The notes beneath the pieces are model-generated. The model was not told the origin of the DNA and made no database searches. It saw only the letters and a list, made by a program, of their open reading frames with translations. Shown here in pieces: positions 49,041-60,386 of a stretch of DNA of 64,000 bases. The stretch comes from Conoideocrella luteorostrata (Eukaryota; Ascomycota; Sordariomycetes; Hypocreales; Clavicipitaceae), in the NCBI GenBank assembly GCA_032433595.1, contig JASWJB010000035.1, positions 62,001 to 126,000 of the forward strand, in the 5' to 3' direction. The first letter of the stretch is position 1. Every line of letters begins with the position of its first letter. A program made the translations under genes and the position numbers.

Positions 49041-50517
49041 ATTGGCTGGGTTTAGAAATGTAGAATAAGAGACGAGACGGGCGTGGAGACAATGCTCTCA
49101 GCTGTGTAAGTGGGTGCCTTTCACTCGTCTGTCGAGCGAAGAGTAGGCCAATGGTAGAATTGGCCGCTTGATGGATAGGTAAAGACTAGCACAAGACAGA
49201 GAATGAAAAGAATGAAGGAGAGGGATAGCTTGAAAAGGCTGGGAGGGAGAAGGCTACTTGTACGTTTGGCCGGCTGGCACAGGCACGGAGTACGTACTCG
49301 GCTGCTGCACCGACCGCACACAGAGGGAAACGGGGACTAGAGGGAGGGACACGGAGGGAGGGCGAGCGAGAGAGCGAGGGGGAGAGGATGGACGGATGAC
49401 GGGGTGAGCGAGCTGGGACAGAGAGCAGAGAGCAGCCGGCAGAGGGGAGCAGAGGGCATGGGAGCAGAGTGCAAACCAAGCACAGCAGGACAGAGCAGGC
49501 AAAGCAAAGCAAAAGAGGTAGGGGGGTGGGAACAAGAGCTGGAAGCTCGATGTTGCCAGCAATTCTGGCTGCCGCATTACGGCCACGCCCCTGGTTGAGT
49601 TTGCTTTGGCTGGGGAACGAACGAGGAGCTCCAGATCATCGCTGGAGCTCAAGGCGCCATGGGGGAGGTGGGATGGCTGGCTGTTGGTCGTGGGCTGTGG
49701 TTTGGCTGTGGGCTGTGGACTGTGGACTTTGGACTCTGGACTGTGGACCGACGCTGTACTCGGATCAGCACTGGCAGCCCCAGCATTAACAATTGTACCA
49801 TTCAAGTACAACACCGTAGTTATCGTATGCCCTGTACTCCGTACGGAGGGATTACTCCTTACGTACCTAAGACTTTGGAGCTCTTAGATCCGGTATCGAC
49901 AACGGTCCGGCTGCCCATGTCTTCTGCTGAGTTGCTATTAACTGCTTACTCCAGTATGTACGGAGTTCTTAATAGTCAACTAACGCAACTACTTGTTTCG
50001 TCAGGTCGGCAGCAATACGGAGCCAACACCAACCCGACTCAGTCTCCAGGGGATTGAATCTAGTTAATGGCATTGCCGCATCGTACCACACAGTCCGATT
50101 GCGGGAGGTTGAGGTGAAGCACCATTATCAACTCACCCGATGGAGCACTCTTGGCTGGAGATTGCATGCTTTCTAGGGCGTGGAGGAAAGCGTTCAGTCT
50201 CTGAGGTGGAAGGATCAGCGCCAGCGCGGGCGAGGCAAGAAAGAAACAGAGGAAAAGAAGGGGTTTACGATGCTGACGACACCAGTTGACCAGCACTGAC
50301 AGCAAACAAGGGCAGACACAACAGCATGTCAGCAATATGCGCGGCGCGGGCGCGGGGCGAGGGCACGCAATCAGTTGCACAAGAGACGGGCCAGCAGGGA
50401 GGAGAACGGGAGCGGACGGGCGACCTGCCACCACTCTGTCTGGGTACGCCGCACTCTGTCTGGCAATTGGTAGGTTCAATGGTCGCTCAGCGGAGCTTTG
50501 GGACATGTTCCGGCGCT

Positions 50518-50542
50518 GTACGGAGTACTCCGCACCCCGTAC
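50518..50542. repeat. TACGGAGTACTCCG palindrome
   Basis: Overlapping inverted copies, GTACGGAGTACTCCGCACCC, followed by CCCGTAC. Confidence 0.75.
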
Positions 50543-52302
50543 GCCATCGTCTAGAGCCGGGTACTTGTTTGTGCGGCTTGTTGCTTGTTTGACAACAGTC
50601 TGCAAGTCAGAGCTTGCCTGCCCGCTGCCTTGCCCCTTCCCTACTTTGGCTTGGCTTGGTTCCCAGCATGCAGACTGGCAGAGCAGCAGAGAGCGCTCCA
50701 TCAATCACACTCCTCGTCACCTCAGGCCGTGGGCCTACACACATACATACATACTAACTACGGAGCAGAAACCACTGTCTCTGTCCTTTCATATCTGGGG
50801 CGTGGGATCGGATCAGTAGCTCTGGAGGAGGTCTGTGCGCGGGCGTGTACGCAGCAGCTTCACGATCAACGCTCTTTTGCAGCTCTGCCCGGTTGTAGCC
50901 AGTTCAGTCGCATAGCTAGTGTCTGGTGTCTCCAACTGAGCCCCCCCCCTCCTCCTCCCTCGTCCTTCCCCCAATGATGCCTTTGAGGCTCATGGACCTA
51001 AACTGCCAGCTGGGGCTATTGAGAGTCTGCCACTCACTGTCAGTCGAGGCTATCCCACTTCCCACGCACCTTGTGCCGGTTCAGCCAAGGTGAGTTCCGG
51101 CCATGAGCACCGGCCAGACGGACGGACAGAGCAGCAAGCCACGCCACTCAACCCTCCATCACTCAGTCGCTATACAGTAAATTCTCTCACTCACATCCGG
51201 GTTGCATTGTAACTGCTCCGTACCCAGTACTGCCCATCCACATTCTAGATAGCCCTGCAAGGCAACCAGGAGCAAGGTAACTAAATGCCCGTCTCCATTC
51301 TCGACCGGCGGCTGCAGACAGCCGAATAGATAGACATCTCGATCTACTGACTGACTGCGTGCTTCGTGCTCGGAGCAATAAGAGCCCACCAATGTCAGTT
51401 GCATTGGCGTTGGGACCGCGTCCGCCTTTGCCTTCACCTGGGGTATAACGAATGAGGCGACTGTTTTACTACCTAGGTACTCCGTATCTATCGGTTATAT
51501 CCCATCTTGTCCATCCCAATTTTGTCCCATCTAGCTTTGCTCTGCTTTGCTTCGCTTTGCCAGGCCAGCGAGGCGCCATTTCTGCAGCCGCAAACGGAGG
51601 CGCTCCTGGCCGCGACGCCACCCTTTTGCAGGGCCGGACCTGAAATGAACGGACTCTAAGCTGAAATCAGGCTCAAGCTCACGTGACCGGCATGAATGCC
51701 CGTTCTCACCATTCCGAAATACGGAGTGCAATGGGAGGCATGAATGTTTTGCGCGCCTTCAGGTATCTTCTACGCTAGCAGGTGTATGAAAACTTTATGC
51801 CACGCATAGTACGCAGTAACTAGTTAGGGGTGCTCCGCAGATGGTATGTATTTTAGCCGTAGAACTGCTTTGCTGTGGCAGCTGGATGGGGAAAGTGGGG
51901 CTATGTTTCAATTATCCGTAGCTTCGTGGTTGAAACGCTGCAACTTGTTGAGTAAACCACTATCACAGAACGAGACGGCGAATCAGAAATGTGGTCAAAC
52001 GTCGTGTCATTGCACCAACTACTAGCCCTGTCAAGATCAGAATGGTTGGTTTGTCTGAGGCGTGCCCGAAGAGTCTGCCCCCGTTGAGAGTCTTTCTCGG
52101 TCCCAAGTGCCATGGCGCGGGACTAGAAAGAGAGCTCTATTCCTGTAATTTTTATTTGTTTATTTATTTATTTATGGTTGCTTTCACCACTGTAGACTCG
52201 TTCCAATGCGTAATTTGCATTATTCAGAAGCCGGCTATGGCTGGCTGGAGAACATGAACCGAATAATTGTATTTATTGTATTGTATTTTATAGCATTGTG
52301 TT

Positions 52303-52400
52303 TTCTTGTCCTGTCTTGGCTTGGCTTAGCTTGGCTTGGCTTGGCTTGTCTCGTCTTGGCTCGTCTCGTCTTGGCTTGTGTTGTCTTGTGTTGTCTTGTA
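52303..52400. repeat. Degenerate TTGGC/TTGTC pentamer repeat
   Basis: About 20 pentamer-like units (CTTGG, CTTGT, TCGTC) in tandem. They generate long LVL-type ORFs in one strand and KTRQAK-type ORFs in the other. Confidence 0.8.
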
Positions 52401-52885
52401 TTGTATTTTATAAATGCCAGCCAGCTGGATGGATCTCTCATAGGTTTTCCAGGACGTACCCCGCATGTCCTCCTGAAGTTTCGAGATGGATTGACGTCGG
52501 GCGATTTTACCCACAGTTGCAGCGGCGTTTGGCGTTGGGTCCCTGGTTATTTGAAGCTAGCTGGGCCTTGTTATTTTGTGTTATTTTATTTTATTCTATT
52601 CTATTGTTGGATTTTATTGTTATTGTTATCGTTGGTTCGAATAACCAAACACTCGAGTTTCTCGGTATTCCAGCACTGCACTCTAAGCAGTCTCCCAAGT
52701 CCGCATGTGTGGACAATCTCTGGGTTAAACCTACGTCCGTTATGATACGCATCGCCACATGCCGGAGGCAGGCGCAGCTGACACGAGCAAAGCGAATCTA
52801 TTTACTGCATATGTCCCGCATCTAGCAGGTCAGCCAACCGCTCTGTGCATGCGCAAAACTGAGCGGGAGCAGTAGCCTGCAGATG

Positions 52886-55732
52886 CTAGATGAGATGAAT
52901 CGTCTCGTTCCACAAGTTGGGCACACCAACCATTCCCTGCATGAAGCCTCGTAGATACACCGGCCCAACCAGCTCCCAGGGGGGGTCGCGTCCTCCGCTG
53001 TTCGAGCCTCTGCCTCTAACAGGCCGTATACCAAAGGGGAGTCTCGCGCCCGAGAACAAGCACACCCAGTCGCCAGCCTCGGTCGACGGGAGGAACAGCC
53101 CAAAATGACCCTTGCTGGTGACCCCGAGCCGACGGCCGCCGCAGGTCCGCTGGAACCGCTCTGCAAGCGCTCGATAGACTTCCTGTACGTGGGCCGGCAC
53201 CGCAAGCGCAGGTTTGTTGAAGAGCCCGTGCCGGACAAACTCCCACATGGCGAGGGGAGCCCCGGCGGGATAGGCTTCGTGGAGCCCCTTTGGCATCTGG
53301 CTGAACGTGTAGTCGAGACGGGAGTCGTATCGATCTTGATGGAGGATCGTAAAGAACAGCTTCGCCAGGTCTCCGGGGCTGGCGGCGGCGGCTTGCTGGG
53401 CTGGGCTGCTGCGGTGGTAGTGCTGTATGATCAGGTCTGTCCACTCCGCCAGGACCGTCATGCGCTCCGAGGTGTTGCCTCCGAGGGGGAACTCTTTGCT
53501 GAGACTGATGACATGGTCCAGCCGGCGTCCCTTGAGCTCCAGTGTGTCGTCTGGACGTAGGACTGCACACGCGTCTGTCGAGGGTGTGGCGTCGTACAAC
53601 AGCCTCCTCATCTGCTCGCCTACCAGGCCGACACGACTTCGAGCTGCTTGGATGCGCTGCCCCCTATGTTCCGCATCGTCCTCTTGACCGAATGTGGCCA
53701 GCGCGATAGCATCGTCCATGACTGGTTTGAGCGCGCTGGATACGAGGAGCTCCGACCCTCCTTCGGTCCCTATAAAGGGCTCGCTTCTTGCCCGGACGGT
53801 CCAGTCCGGCGCCCACGACGGAAGACCCGCCACTCTTGGCTTGTATCCTGTGCCTGCGTGAGTCAGAAACGCCAGCTGGTGCCGAGGTGCTGTCGTCGCC
53901 AGTGCGTTCTTCACCACGTTGATAAACAGCTGGCGCAGCGGTATGGTATAGTCCGGCATGAGGTTGATGCTGGACCGGCCCGACAGACCGCCGAGTGAGT
54001 AGATCCGGTCGTGGGGGTTCGTCGCGTCGAACATAGTCAGGGAGCGGTAAATAGAAGCGAGATAGAACATGAGCGAGAGCTGCTCGTCCTTGACCAGCCC
54101 GAAACGCCGTATCATGCTGACGTTTTGCAAGGCGACGACGTTGTTCAGGCCGGAATAGCCAATTCGGCCGGACAGCATGGCCAGCTGGGCAGCATCGAAC
54201 TGGAGCGACTGCGTGAACCAGCTGAATCTCTCCCAGCTCAGCCGGGCATCGCCATATCTGATGACCACGTTGCGCCGCGCGCGAACCACCTCCTGCACAA
54301 CCCACACCCGCGTGAACCAGCTGGTCTTGAGCATTCTCTTCAGGGCACGAGCCCCCCCAACTGGTATCTGATACTCTGGCAGCTTGATATGGCCGCCTGC
54401 GCGGCGAAGTCGGCCGACGAGAAACATGCGGTCGACGAGTGCGGTGGCCAGGCGCGCCGTCTTGGAGCGCCCCAGCCAAACAACCACTTCACTGGCGTTT
54501 TCATAGATGCGCGGCATGAGTGGGAGTTGGTTCGTCTTGTCCCCCTCGATGGCTTGGTTGATACAGATGTAGTCTATCCAGACGGTCCTGGTCCTGTAGC
54601 ACGACCGAAGAGCGTGCAGCACTTCGAAGGCGGATCGAGTCACTGGCAAACGCTGGCCGTTCACCGTGATTTCGTGATCCGCGCCGGTTCGTCCCCAGCA
54701 GTACGAGACTGCAGTATACGGCAGCTCGTCGGCGATAAAGTGGCATCTTAGAGAGCACCGAATCGGTCTGTCACCTGTGCCCGGTAATATAGTGAGGAGG
54801 CGAAAATGGCGCGCTCCGGACTGGACCTCATCTATGTACAGGTCATGTTTTCCGCTTGGAAGAGCCCTACGGGCCGCGATGAAATCCAGAATTCCTCCGT
54901 AGTAGACTATCCCGACGCGTGTTATCCCCGACAAAGCCACTGAAGCAGCAAGTTCAAACGCTTCCATGCAGACTCTAAGCCCGTAGAAGATAGGCGAGGC
55001 ATCCAGCTTGGTCCAAAGCGAGGCCTGGTTGGCGGGCTCGCCGCTAGATGTAGTGTGAGATAATGGTCGATATGCCTCACTTTGAGCAACAAGAGCGAGG
55101 GATATCACAACGGACGGGCCAGTCTTGACCAGCACGTTGAGTAAAGCTATTCCTGTGGAGTACCAGACGATCGACCAAAAGCTGTTGTGCTTGTTCTTCC
55201 CAACCGCCTCCAGGTGGACTTCGCCGAACTCGAGCGACGGCGCAATCAGGACCCAAAAGTACCGAGGCGTTAGAATTCGTATCCGCGGCCGTCCCGTGCC
55301 GTAAGACCAGAGGAGGAGAGCACAGTGGCACACCAATGCCGGGTTCATCCAAAAGAAGCGTACGGCGATCCGTCGCAACAGCGCTGGTGCCCGCCGTGTA
55401 TATCCTGCAGACAAGATCGGCCAGCCAAGCGATCGTCTAGTTCGATATGCGAAGCTCAACAAGAAGAACCCCGCGAGCAAGACATCTCTGTAGCGGTCGG
55501 GGAGAGTGTCGCGCCGGTCCTTTCCTACAAACCAGCCGAGCAGCCATGTAAGTGTGCCGAGGACGTCCGTGAGGATCGACACGACAACATACTCGACGCC
55601 ACCTGCAAGCGCCAGCAGGAACAGCTTGGGGAGGAGAGGGGCATGTTCTTCCAGAGGCGACGGGTATGAAAATAGACAGAGCTCGGTGAAATGAAGAAAA
55701 TACTCGCCGCTGCGAAAATAGTAGGGACGCAT
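52886..55732 (-). CDS. HET-domain protein with multi-helix membrane N terminus
   Basis: Single exon, 948 aa, ATG at 55732. Residues 35-290 contain several hydrophobic helices (LPKLFLLALAGGVEYVVVSI, LLAGFFLLSFAY, NPALVCHCALLLW, SFWSIVWYSTGIALLNVLV), so the N-terminal third is probably membrane-embedded. The HET (heterokaryon incompatibility) domain follows: PYTAVSYCWG at 338-347, TVWIDYICINQ at 383-393, and RIYENASEVVVWLG at 408-421. After it comes the usual long C-terminal part of HET proteins (DPHDRIYSLGGL), with a GHFGLFLPS segment near the end. HET domains trigger cell death after non-self fusion; the domain is normally soluble, so the membrane part is odd. An acceptor-like TTTTAG just upstream of the ATG leaves open an additional 5' exon. 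Confidence 0.88.
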   Translation of the reverse strand: MRPYYFRSGEYFLHFTELCLFSYPSPLEEHAPLLPKLFLLALAGGVEYVVVSILTDVLGTLTWLLGWFVGKDRRDTLPDRYRDVLLAGFFLLSFAYRTRRSLGWPILSAGYTRRAPALLRRIAVRFFWMNPALVCHCALLLWSYGTGRPRIRILTPRYFWVLIAPSLEFGEVHLEAVGKNKHNSFWSIVWYSTGIALLNVLVKTGPSVVISLALVAQSEAYRPLSHTTSSGEPANQASLWTKLDASPIFYGLRVCMEAFELAASVALSGITRVGIVYYGGILDFIAARRALPSGKHDLYIDEVQSGARHFRLLTILPGTGDRPIRCSLRCHFIADELPYTAVSYCWGRTGADHEITVNGQRLPVTRSAFEVLHALRSCYRTRTVWIDYICINQAIEGDKTNQLPLMPRIYENASEVVVWLGRSKTARLATALVDRMFLVGRLRRAGGHIKLPEYQIPVGGARALKRMLKTSWFTRVWVVQEVVRARRNVVIRYGDARLSWERFSWFTQSLQFDAAQLAMLSGRIGYSGLNNVVALQNVSMIRRFGLVKDEQLSLMFYLASIYRSLTMFDATNPHDRIYSLGGLSGRSSINLMPDYTIPLRQLFINVVKNALATTAPRHQLAFLTHAGTGYKPRVAGLPSWAPDWTVRARSEPFIGTEGGSELLVSSALKPVMDDAIALATFGQEDDAEHRGQRIQAARSRVGLVGEQMRRLLYDATPSTDACAVLRPDDTLELKGRRLDHVISLSKEFPLGGNTSERMTVLAEWTDLIIQHYHRSSPAQQAAAASPGDLAKLFFTILHQDRYDSRLDYTFSQMPKGLHEAYPAGAPLAMWEFVRHGLFNKPALAVPAHVQEVYRALAERFQRTCGGRRLGVTSKGHFGLFLPSTEAGDWVCLFSGARLPFGIRPVRGRGSNSGGRDPPWELVGPVYLRGFMQGMVGVPNLWNETIHLI

Positions 55733-56453
55733 GCCACTAAAATGAGAAAAGTGTGTGTGAACAGTGAAAAATGACGGCTGTGGTTAGAAATTGCGTGTAA
55801 GTGACGAGATGCCAAGGCGGCGGCAATGGTGACATTTTAAAGGGTTCCCCGTCCGGATGTTGTGCATTTGCCTTGTCATCGGCATTGATGCCGGGGCCTC
55901 GTGTTGTTGTATGTATGCACCGCCCCCCATTGTAGCGGCTGCAAAGGCCTGGATCATCAAGGGGCTGAATGAAGCTGAACGAAGCTGAATATGGGTTTAT
56001 CTATTTTGCCAACCTTGCCGGGGGGGGGCTGAGCAGGCGCATCTCGGAACCAGATTGCCGGGCGTCTGGAACTATCGACTGCTGCCACGGCCAAACTACC
56101 GACAGAATGGTTAGTCTGCGCTGTTCATTTCGGCCAAATCAAGCGATTGATGTAAAGGTGTCTGAAATGCCATCGACTGTTAATGGTGCCGTACAGTCGG
56201 CGACGCAGCCGATTATCACAGACATGCGCAGGATAGTATGCATTTGTCGCTACGGGGAGGAATTGGGTGGTTTGCCGTGGTCGCAGGGAGACAATGACGA
56301 AACTACTCCGTAGTTTACTTAGTTACTACTCCGTACTTAGTGCGTATCTTTGTATGGCCTGTCACTTCGCGACAACGAACCGTCAGCCGGCAAACTCAAA
56401 ACTGTCAAGCCGCACAATTATATCATTCACAACCACACGCGCGTTCCTCAAGC
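55733..56453. promoter_or_regulatory. Divergent promoter region
   Basis: 721 bp between the divergent HET and VOC genes. It carries TACTCCGTA words at 56303-56338. No gene seen. Confidence 0.4.
56303..56338. repeat. Two TACTCCGTA words
   Basis: CTACTCCGTAG and CTACTCCGTACTT separated by a TTTACTTAGTTA spacer, about 120 bp upstream of the VOC gene start. Confidence 0.8.
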
Positions 56454-56933
56454 ATGCCGCCATTCGCCCCCGTCAAGGACATTGACCACCTCGTCCTCAC
56501 CTGCGCAGACGTACCAGCCACCATAGACTGGTACACCCGGCACCTAGGCATGACCCTCGAGACCTTCACCTCGGAGGCCGACCCGTCCATCACGCGCAAC
56601 GCCCTCAAGTTCGGCACGCACAAGATCAATCTGCACCAGCGGGGGAGGGAGTTCGAGCCAAAGGCCCAGACGGCGCTGCCGGGAACCGCCGATTTGTGCT
56701 TCTTGCTGGATGACCACGTGGACATGGATGACGTGGTGAGGCGGTTCGGGGACCTGGGGGTGCAGGTTCTTGAGGGAGGGGGCATCGTGGGCAGGACGGG
56801 GGCGAGGGGGAAGCTGAGGAGTCTGTATGTTCGGGACCCGGACGGGAATCTGATAGAGTAGGTTTTGGACGTGGTTGTACGTTTGTATGTGCTGCTAATT
56901 TGTGTGTTTGGTAGGCTGTCGCAGTATGCGTGA
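56454..56933 (+). CDS. VOC-superfamily (glyoxalase/bleomycin-resistance-like) protein
   Basis: Exons 56454-56857 and 56915-56933, 140 aa. Without splicing the frame stops at TAG just after NLIE. The 57-bp intron (GTAGGT, GCTAAT branch, GGTAG) adds LSQYA, which is the usual end of this family. Residues 10-20 read IDHLVLTCADV, then WYTRHLGMTLE, FGTHKINLH, and at the end YVRDPDGNLIEL. These are the paired beta-alpha-beta-beta-beta modules of VOC proteins, with metal-ligand positions at His12, His62 or 64 and the final Glu. It resembles the GLOD5 group; substrate unknown. No targeting signal. Confidence 0.93.
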
Positions 56934-58165
56934 ACAAGTTGGGGGGCTGGACCGGACTGGACTGGGGGGTGGGAAACGGTAGATTGGGTGCAGATAGAGT
57001 TGTCGATTCATATTTCCACGGGAATTCAAATATGGTCTATTTTGTCATGGGGCTATTGGAATGGGCAGGTTCACGGGGTGGTCGAGGGCGAGCCTATGGG
57101 GAGACGAGCCAAGTTTGCAGAGTTGATGCGTTCGCCAGATCCAACGATACTAGAATACTGTCGCTCCCTTTCACGGACCTTTTTCGAGCTTGCAACACTC
57201 TAGCTGGCGATGCAGAGTTTCGCGCTTACTTTACATCACTCTGCTCTTCGTCGACAGGCTGCTGGCTCGGTCACGAAACTAGCGCGCACGCTGCATGATC
57301 TTCTTGCTGGATGCACGGGGGACGTTTTGGCTCATCGAGGAATGTCTCGCCTGGCCAGCATCGGGAACTTAACTATTCGGCTTCTCGGGGAATGCCTCAC
57401 TGATATGGTAGAGCCAGGGATGCAAATCCACCTACAGGGCCTCTCGTCTGATGATGCCCGCGTAGACTGTTATGCCAAGCACACGTTGCCTGGCGACCCG
57501 GCAAATCGACTTGGTCTTAAAGTAACTTATAATGAATGTGGACGGCAACTCTCACAGCTCGTTTATTCGTGCTGGAGGCATTGCAACTGTCAAAGATGTG
57601 AACACTCTGGTTGACCTGCTCGATGGTATGGAGGACATTGACATTGGTCAGCGACCGCGATGTCAGATACCCCTAACAGTATGTGGTAGCCACAAAGAAT
57701 GTTCCACGTAGCAGGTAGTCCATCCGTCTACACGCATATAAAAAAGACTAGTTAGAATCGAAGGTGGGAGCTGGTCGTCATGCCCCAGGAGGTGTAGTGG
57801 TTCTTTCGGGTCACATCGTCAAGCATTGGCTCGCAATTTGAGGACATTTGAAGGATAGTGAAATTGACCAAAACGGACCTAGAGTACCTACGCAGTGTTT
57901 ATAGGTAGATACTCTTATTTTACCATTGTGTTTTCTTCCTTAGACTGTCCCGAAGTAAAAACCGATTGGTTTGCTGCTTCCGCAGACAAAGCACACATTT
58001 TGAACAAAAAGAGCTACCCGAGTAATGTAATTGCTCCTGCAACTGTCGCCGAGCCTGGCCGACCACGATGGTTCCCCGTTAGGTACACTAGAGTGAGTGC
58101 TGGATCTTTGGAGAAGAAAAAAAAAGGTTTGTGTTAGACAGATATCCAAGGCAAAAAGTAGGTAT
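56934..58165. other. Gene-poor stretch with a small ORF
   Basis: A short frame at 57531-57713 (MNVDGNSHSSFIRAGGIATV, then KDVNTLVDLLDGMEDID) looks protein-like and may be the end of a decayed gene; no upstream exon could be fitted. Otherwise nothing seen. Confidence 0.35.
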
Positions 58166-58239
58166 CTCCCCCGGAAAGGCTCGAACTTTCAACCTCCTGA
58201 TTAACAGTCAGACGCGCTAGCCAATTGCGCCACGGAGGA
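58166..58239 (-). tRNA. tRNA-Asn (anticodon GTT)
   Basis: 74 nt, intronless. The acceptor arm (TCCTCCG with CGGGGGA) pairs over 7 bp including one T-G pair, with discriminator G. The D-arm contains GGCTAGCGC, the anticodon loop reads CTGTTAA, and the T-arm GTTCGAGCC. Sequence is identical to the plus-strand copy at 59291 as far as I can read. Confidence 0.96.
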
Positions 58240-59083
58240 CCGTTACTTGTTACAAAAGTCAGCGCCAATTAGATACATAAGGTTTCCAGAAAAACCGGAG
58301 CCTCTCTTTTTCCACTGATAGCGTGCACCTGGCAATAGCCATTGGCTCAGGTATTCCACATCCCTCTATTAGTTCTGAACATTCGATTTGAACAGCATTG
58401 TCTGGTGTCCCTACTCATAAGCCTCTTCTGGTGCCACTGCTCGTTTCTTTGTTTTATAAGCGCACATGAGTGTTCAACAGTTGGTGCACACAAAAATAGT
58501 CTTACCCTAGATACAATTGTTGCGTTTCAGGAGAGTCACCCAAACCAGTGTCCTCCTACTTGATATACAGAAAATAAATTGCAGATAATTAAGCAAACCA
58601 CTTGAGGCAAATTACGGTTCATTGCATTGAGTTACTGAGACATTGCATCGTCCGGTGGCATATGCGGTGTCGCAACCCTAACGTTGAAGACCGTGCGGTC
58701 AATAGCATGAGCTCATCGGAGATAGACGTGTGTTCCATTGAGGTACATGTGGTCAAGAACCTCATAGTGATTGATGCTCGTGCAGGATGTACTTGTCAAC
58801 GGAAGTCCGTTTTGGTCCTGTAATTGCGCGAACCTGAGGTGTGCAACAGTACGGTTGCATGTATCCCTTGGGTGAGCTTAGCTGCGTGATGATAGAGCGC
58901 CTGTGAGAATGCGGTACAACAGTTCACAAGAGCTTTTTGAACCAAGAGCGGATTAGTGGAACAAGCACTGGAATGGTTACGCATAGGCATAGAATACTCC
59001 AGAGTAGAAACACTCGAGTCCATCCCCATGCCTCATGTATGTGCTGCTCCTGGGGTATAATAACAAGCCGGCCCAGTAACAAT
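58240..59083. other. Spacer between inverted tRNA copies
   Basis: 844 bp with no gene seen. The 20 bases next to each tRNA are similar, as expected if the tRNA locus was duplicated and inverted. Confidence 0.5.
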
Positions 59084-59220
59084 TCCTCCGTTGCACAATT
59101 GGCTAGCGCATCTGACTGTTAATCAGGAGGCAAGGAATATATTGCTGCTCCAAATACATTATAAGTAAAAACGTTACTGACATATCACAAAGGTTGAAAG
59201 TTCAAGCTTTTCCGGGGGAG
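59084..59220 (+). pseudogene. tRNA-Asn pseudogene interrupted by 63-nt insertion
   Basis: The copy matches the intact tRNA-Asn at both ends but has an extra AT-rich 63 nt (59131-59193) in the variable-loop region, after the anticodon stem. It also has several substitutions, mostly C-to-T/G-to-A type (GCGCAATT to GCACAATT, AGCGCG to AGCGCA, GTTCGAGCC to GTTCAAGCT), plus a G-to-T in the acceptor-D junction. A eukaryotic tRNA intron would lie one base 3' of the anticodon, so this is not an intron. Confidence 0.85.
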
Positions 59221-59290
59221 ATTTAATTTGTGGGATCGTTCTGGCTGCATTGGCTCTTAGTACATAATAAAATCCCCGATAAGCAACAGT

Positions 59291-59364
59291 TCCTCCGTGG
59301 CGCAATTGGCTAGCGCGTCTGACTGTTAATCAGGAGGTTGAAAGTTCGAGCCTTTCCGGGGGAG
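59291..59364 (+). tRNA. tRNA-Asn (anticodon GTT)
   Basis: 74 nt with intact arms; same sequence as the minus-strand copy at 58166-58239. A T run (59370-59378) just after the gene is a typical RNA polymerase III terminator. Confidence 0.96.
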
Positions 59365-59369
59365 ATTTG

Positions 59370-59378
59370 TTTTTTTTT
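59370..59378 (+). terminator. Pol III T-run terminator
   Basis: A run of T residues starting six bases after the tRNA-Asn. Confidence 0.75.
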
Positions 59379-60386
59379 GGCTCTATTTCTGCTTGCTCTC
59401 TTTGTGCCAAGGTAAATTCCATTTGCTGACTTCCATGGTCCTGGTTCTTTTTTACATTTCTACTTTGAATAACACAATTCATGGTATTTCGCATTTGTGC
59501 GCTGGTGGACTCATCCCACGTGCATTATCAACGGAGCACTTCGTGTTGACGAACAGGATGTGGCTATTGATGTGGCATCTTTCATGACTCACGAGCAAAG
59601 AGGAATATAATGTTCATTCCTCTCACGCTACGAGGCACTTTGGGTGTGCGTATAAGTAGTGAGTTATCATACAACGTGACACATCTAAACTAATCTTAGA
59701 CCGAACCGCCGGTCTGGCGTATATATGTTGCGAACACCAACCTTCTTTTCTGCCCGGTTCTGGGGCAGCGATCAGCACATTCGTGCATTTTTACGTCTGT
59801 GCTGAGAACCGGAAGAATCACATCGAATCCTTCTCAATCCAGAAAGAATCCGTTTTCGCTCCCCGTGTTCCCCGTACAGCCACGCCCCCAATCAAGCAAG
59901 TCATTACTGATCTAGTGAACTCTCACTTCACACCGAGTCATCCCACAAGTGGAGAGTTGACGCCACGAGAAAAGCATCTAAATACCCGCACCAATGCAAG
60001 CAGCCCCCTCGATTCTTCCGCCGCCAGTGGGCAGAGGGGCAGCGGGGGCCTGGCAGAGTGTGGGGGTGTCTGGGCCTGGGAAATCAATTGCAGCAGAACC
60101 ACTGCGTCATTGTTTCGCGAAGTTCGAACGTGGGAGGAGGGGCAGGCAAAAAGTGTGAAGTGTGTGTGTAACGAAAGTGCAGCACGATGCATGGAGTTGT
60201 GGGCAACGATGTAACTGACTGCAGTTAGGCACTTAATCAGTAGATAAGTACGGAGTACATAAAGACACTCGCGACCTCTTCTGGAAGCTCTCTGCGAACT
60301 ACCAAAAAACTTCAAATCCAAAATCCCTTCATTGCTGTCTGCTGCACAGAAATCGCCTCTCTTCACTTCCTAACTGAACCTTCATC
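59379..60386. other. Gene-free stretch, leader of AKR gene
   Basis: About 1 kb with no gene seen. A TACGGAGTA word lies at 60249-60257, some 130 bp before the aldo/keto reductase start. Confidence 0.5.

Larger units (their letters stand above)
49041..52885. other. 3.8-kb gene-poor region
   Basis: No gene supported. It holds palindromic TACGGAGTA words (49834-49844, 49955-49963, 50518-50542, 51478-51487), tandem CTGTGGACT-like units at 49695-49746, a poly-C run at 50941-50949, TTTA units at 52151-52175 and a TTGGC-type repeat at 52303-52400. Large ORFs on both strands here arise from these low-complexity stretches. Confidence 0.5.

Noticed and set aside
49254..49814. 186-aa minus-strand ORF
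   Set aside because: Low-complexity S/P/L sequence from repeats, no domain, in a repeat-rich promoter-like region.
52206..52745. Plus-strand ORF that looks like a membrane protein (LVLSWLGLAWLGLA)
   Set aside because: Produced by the TTGGC-type tandem repeat; not a true transmembrane protein.
54011..54751. 246-aa plus-strand ORF inside the HET gene
   Set aside because: Antisense shadow; the minus strand carries all conserved HET motifs.
59131..59193. Intron in tRNA-Asn
   Set aside because: Eukaryotic tRNA introns sit next to the anticodon; this insertion is after the anticodon stem, and the copy has further substitutions.
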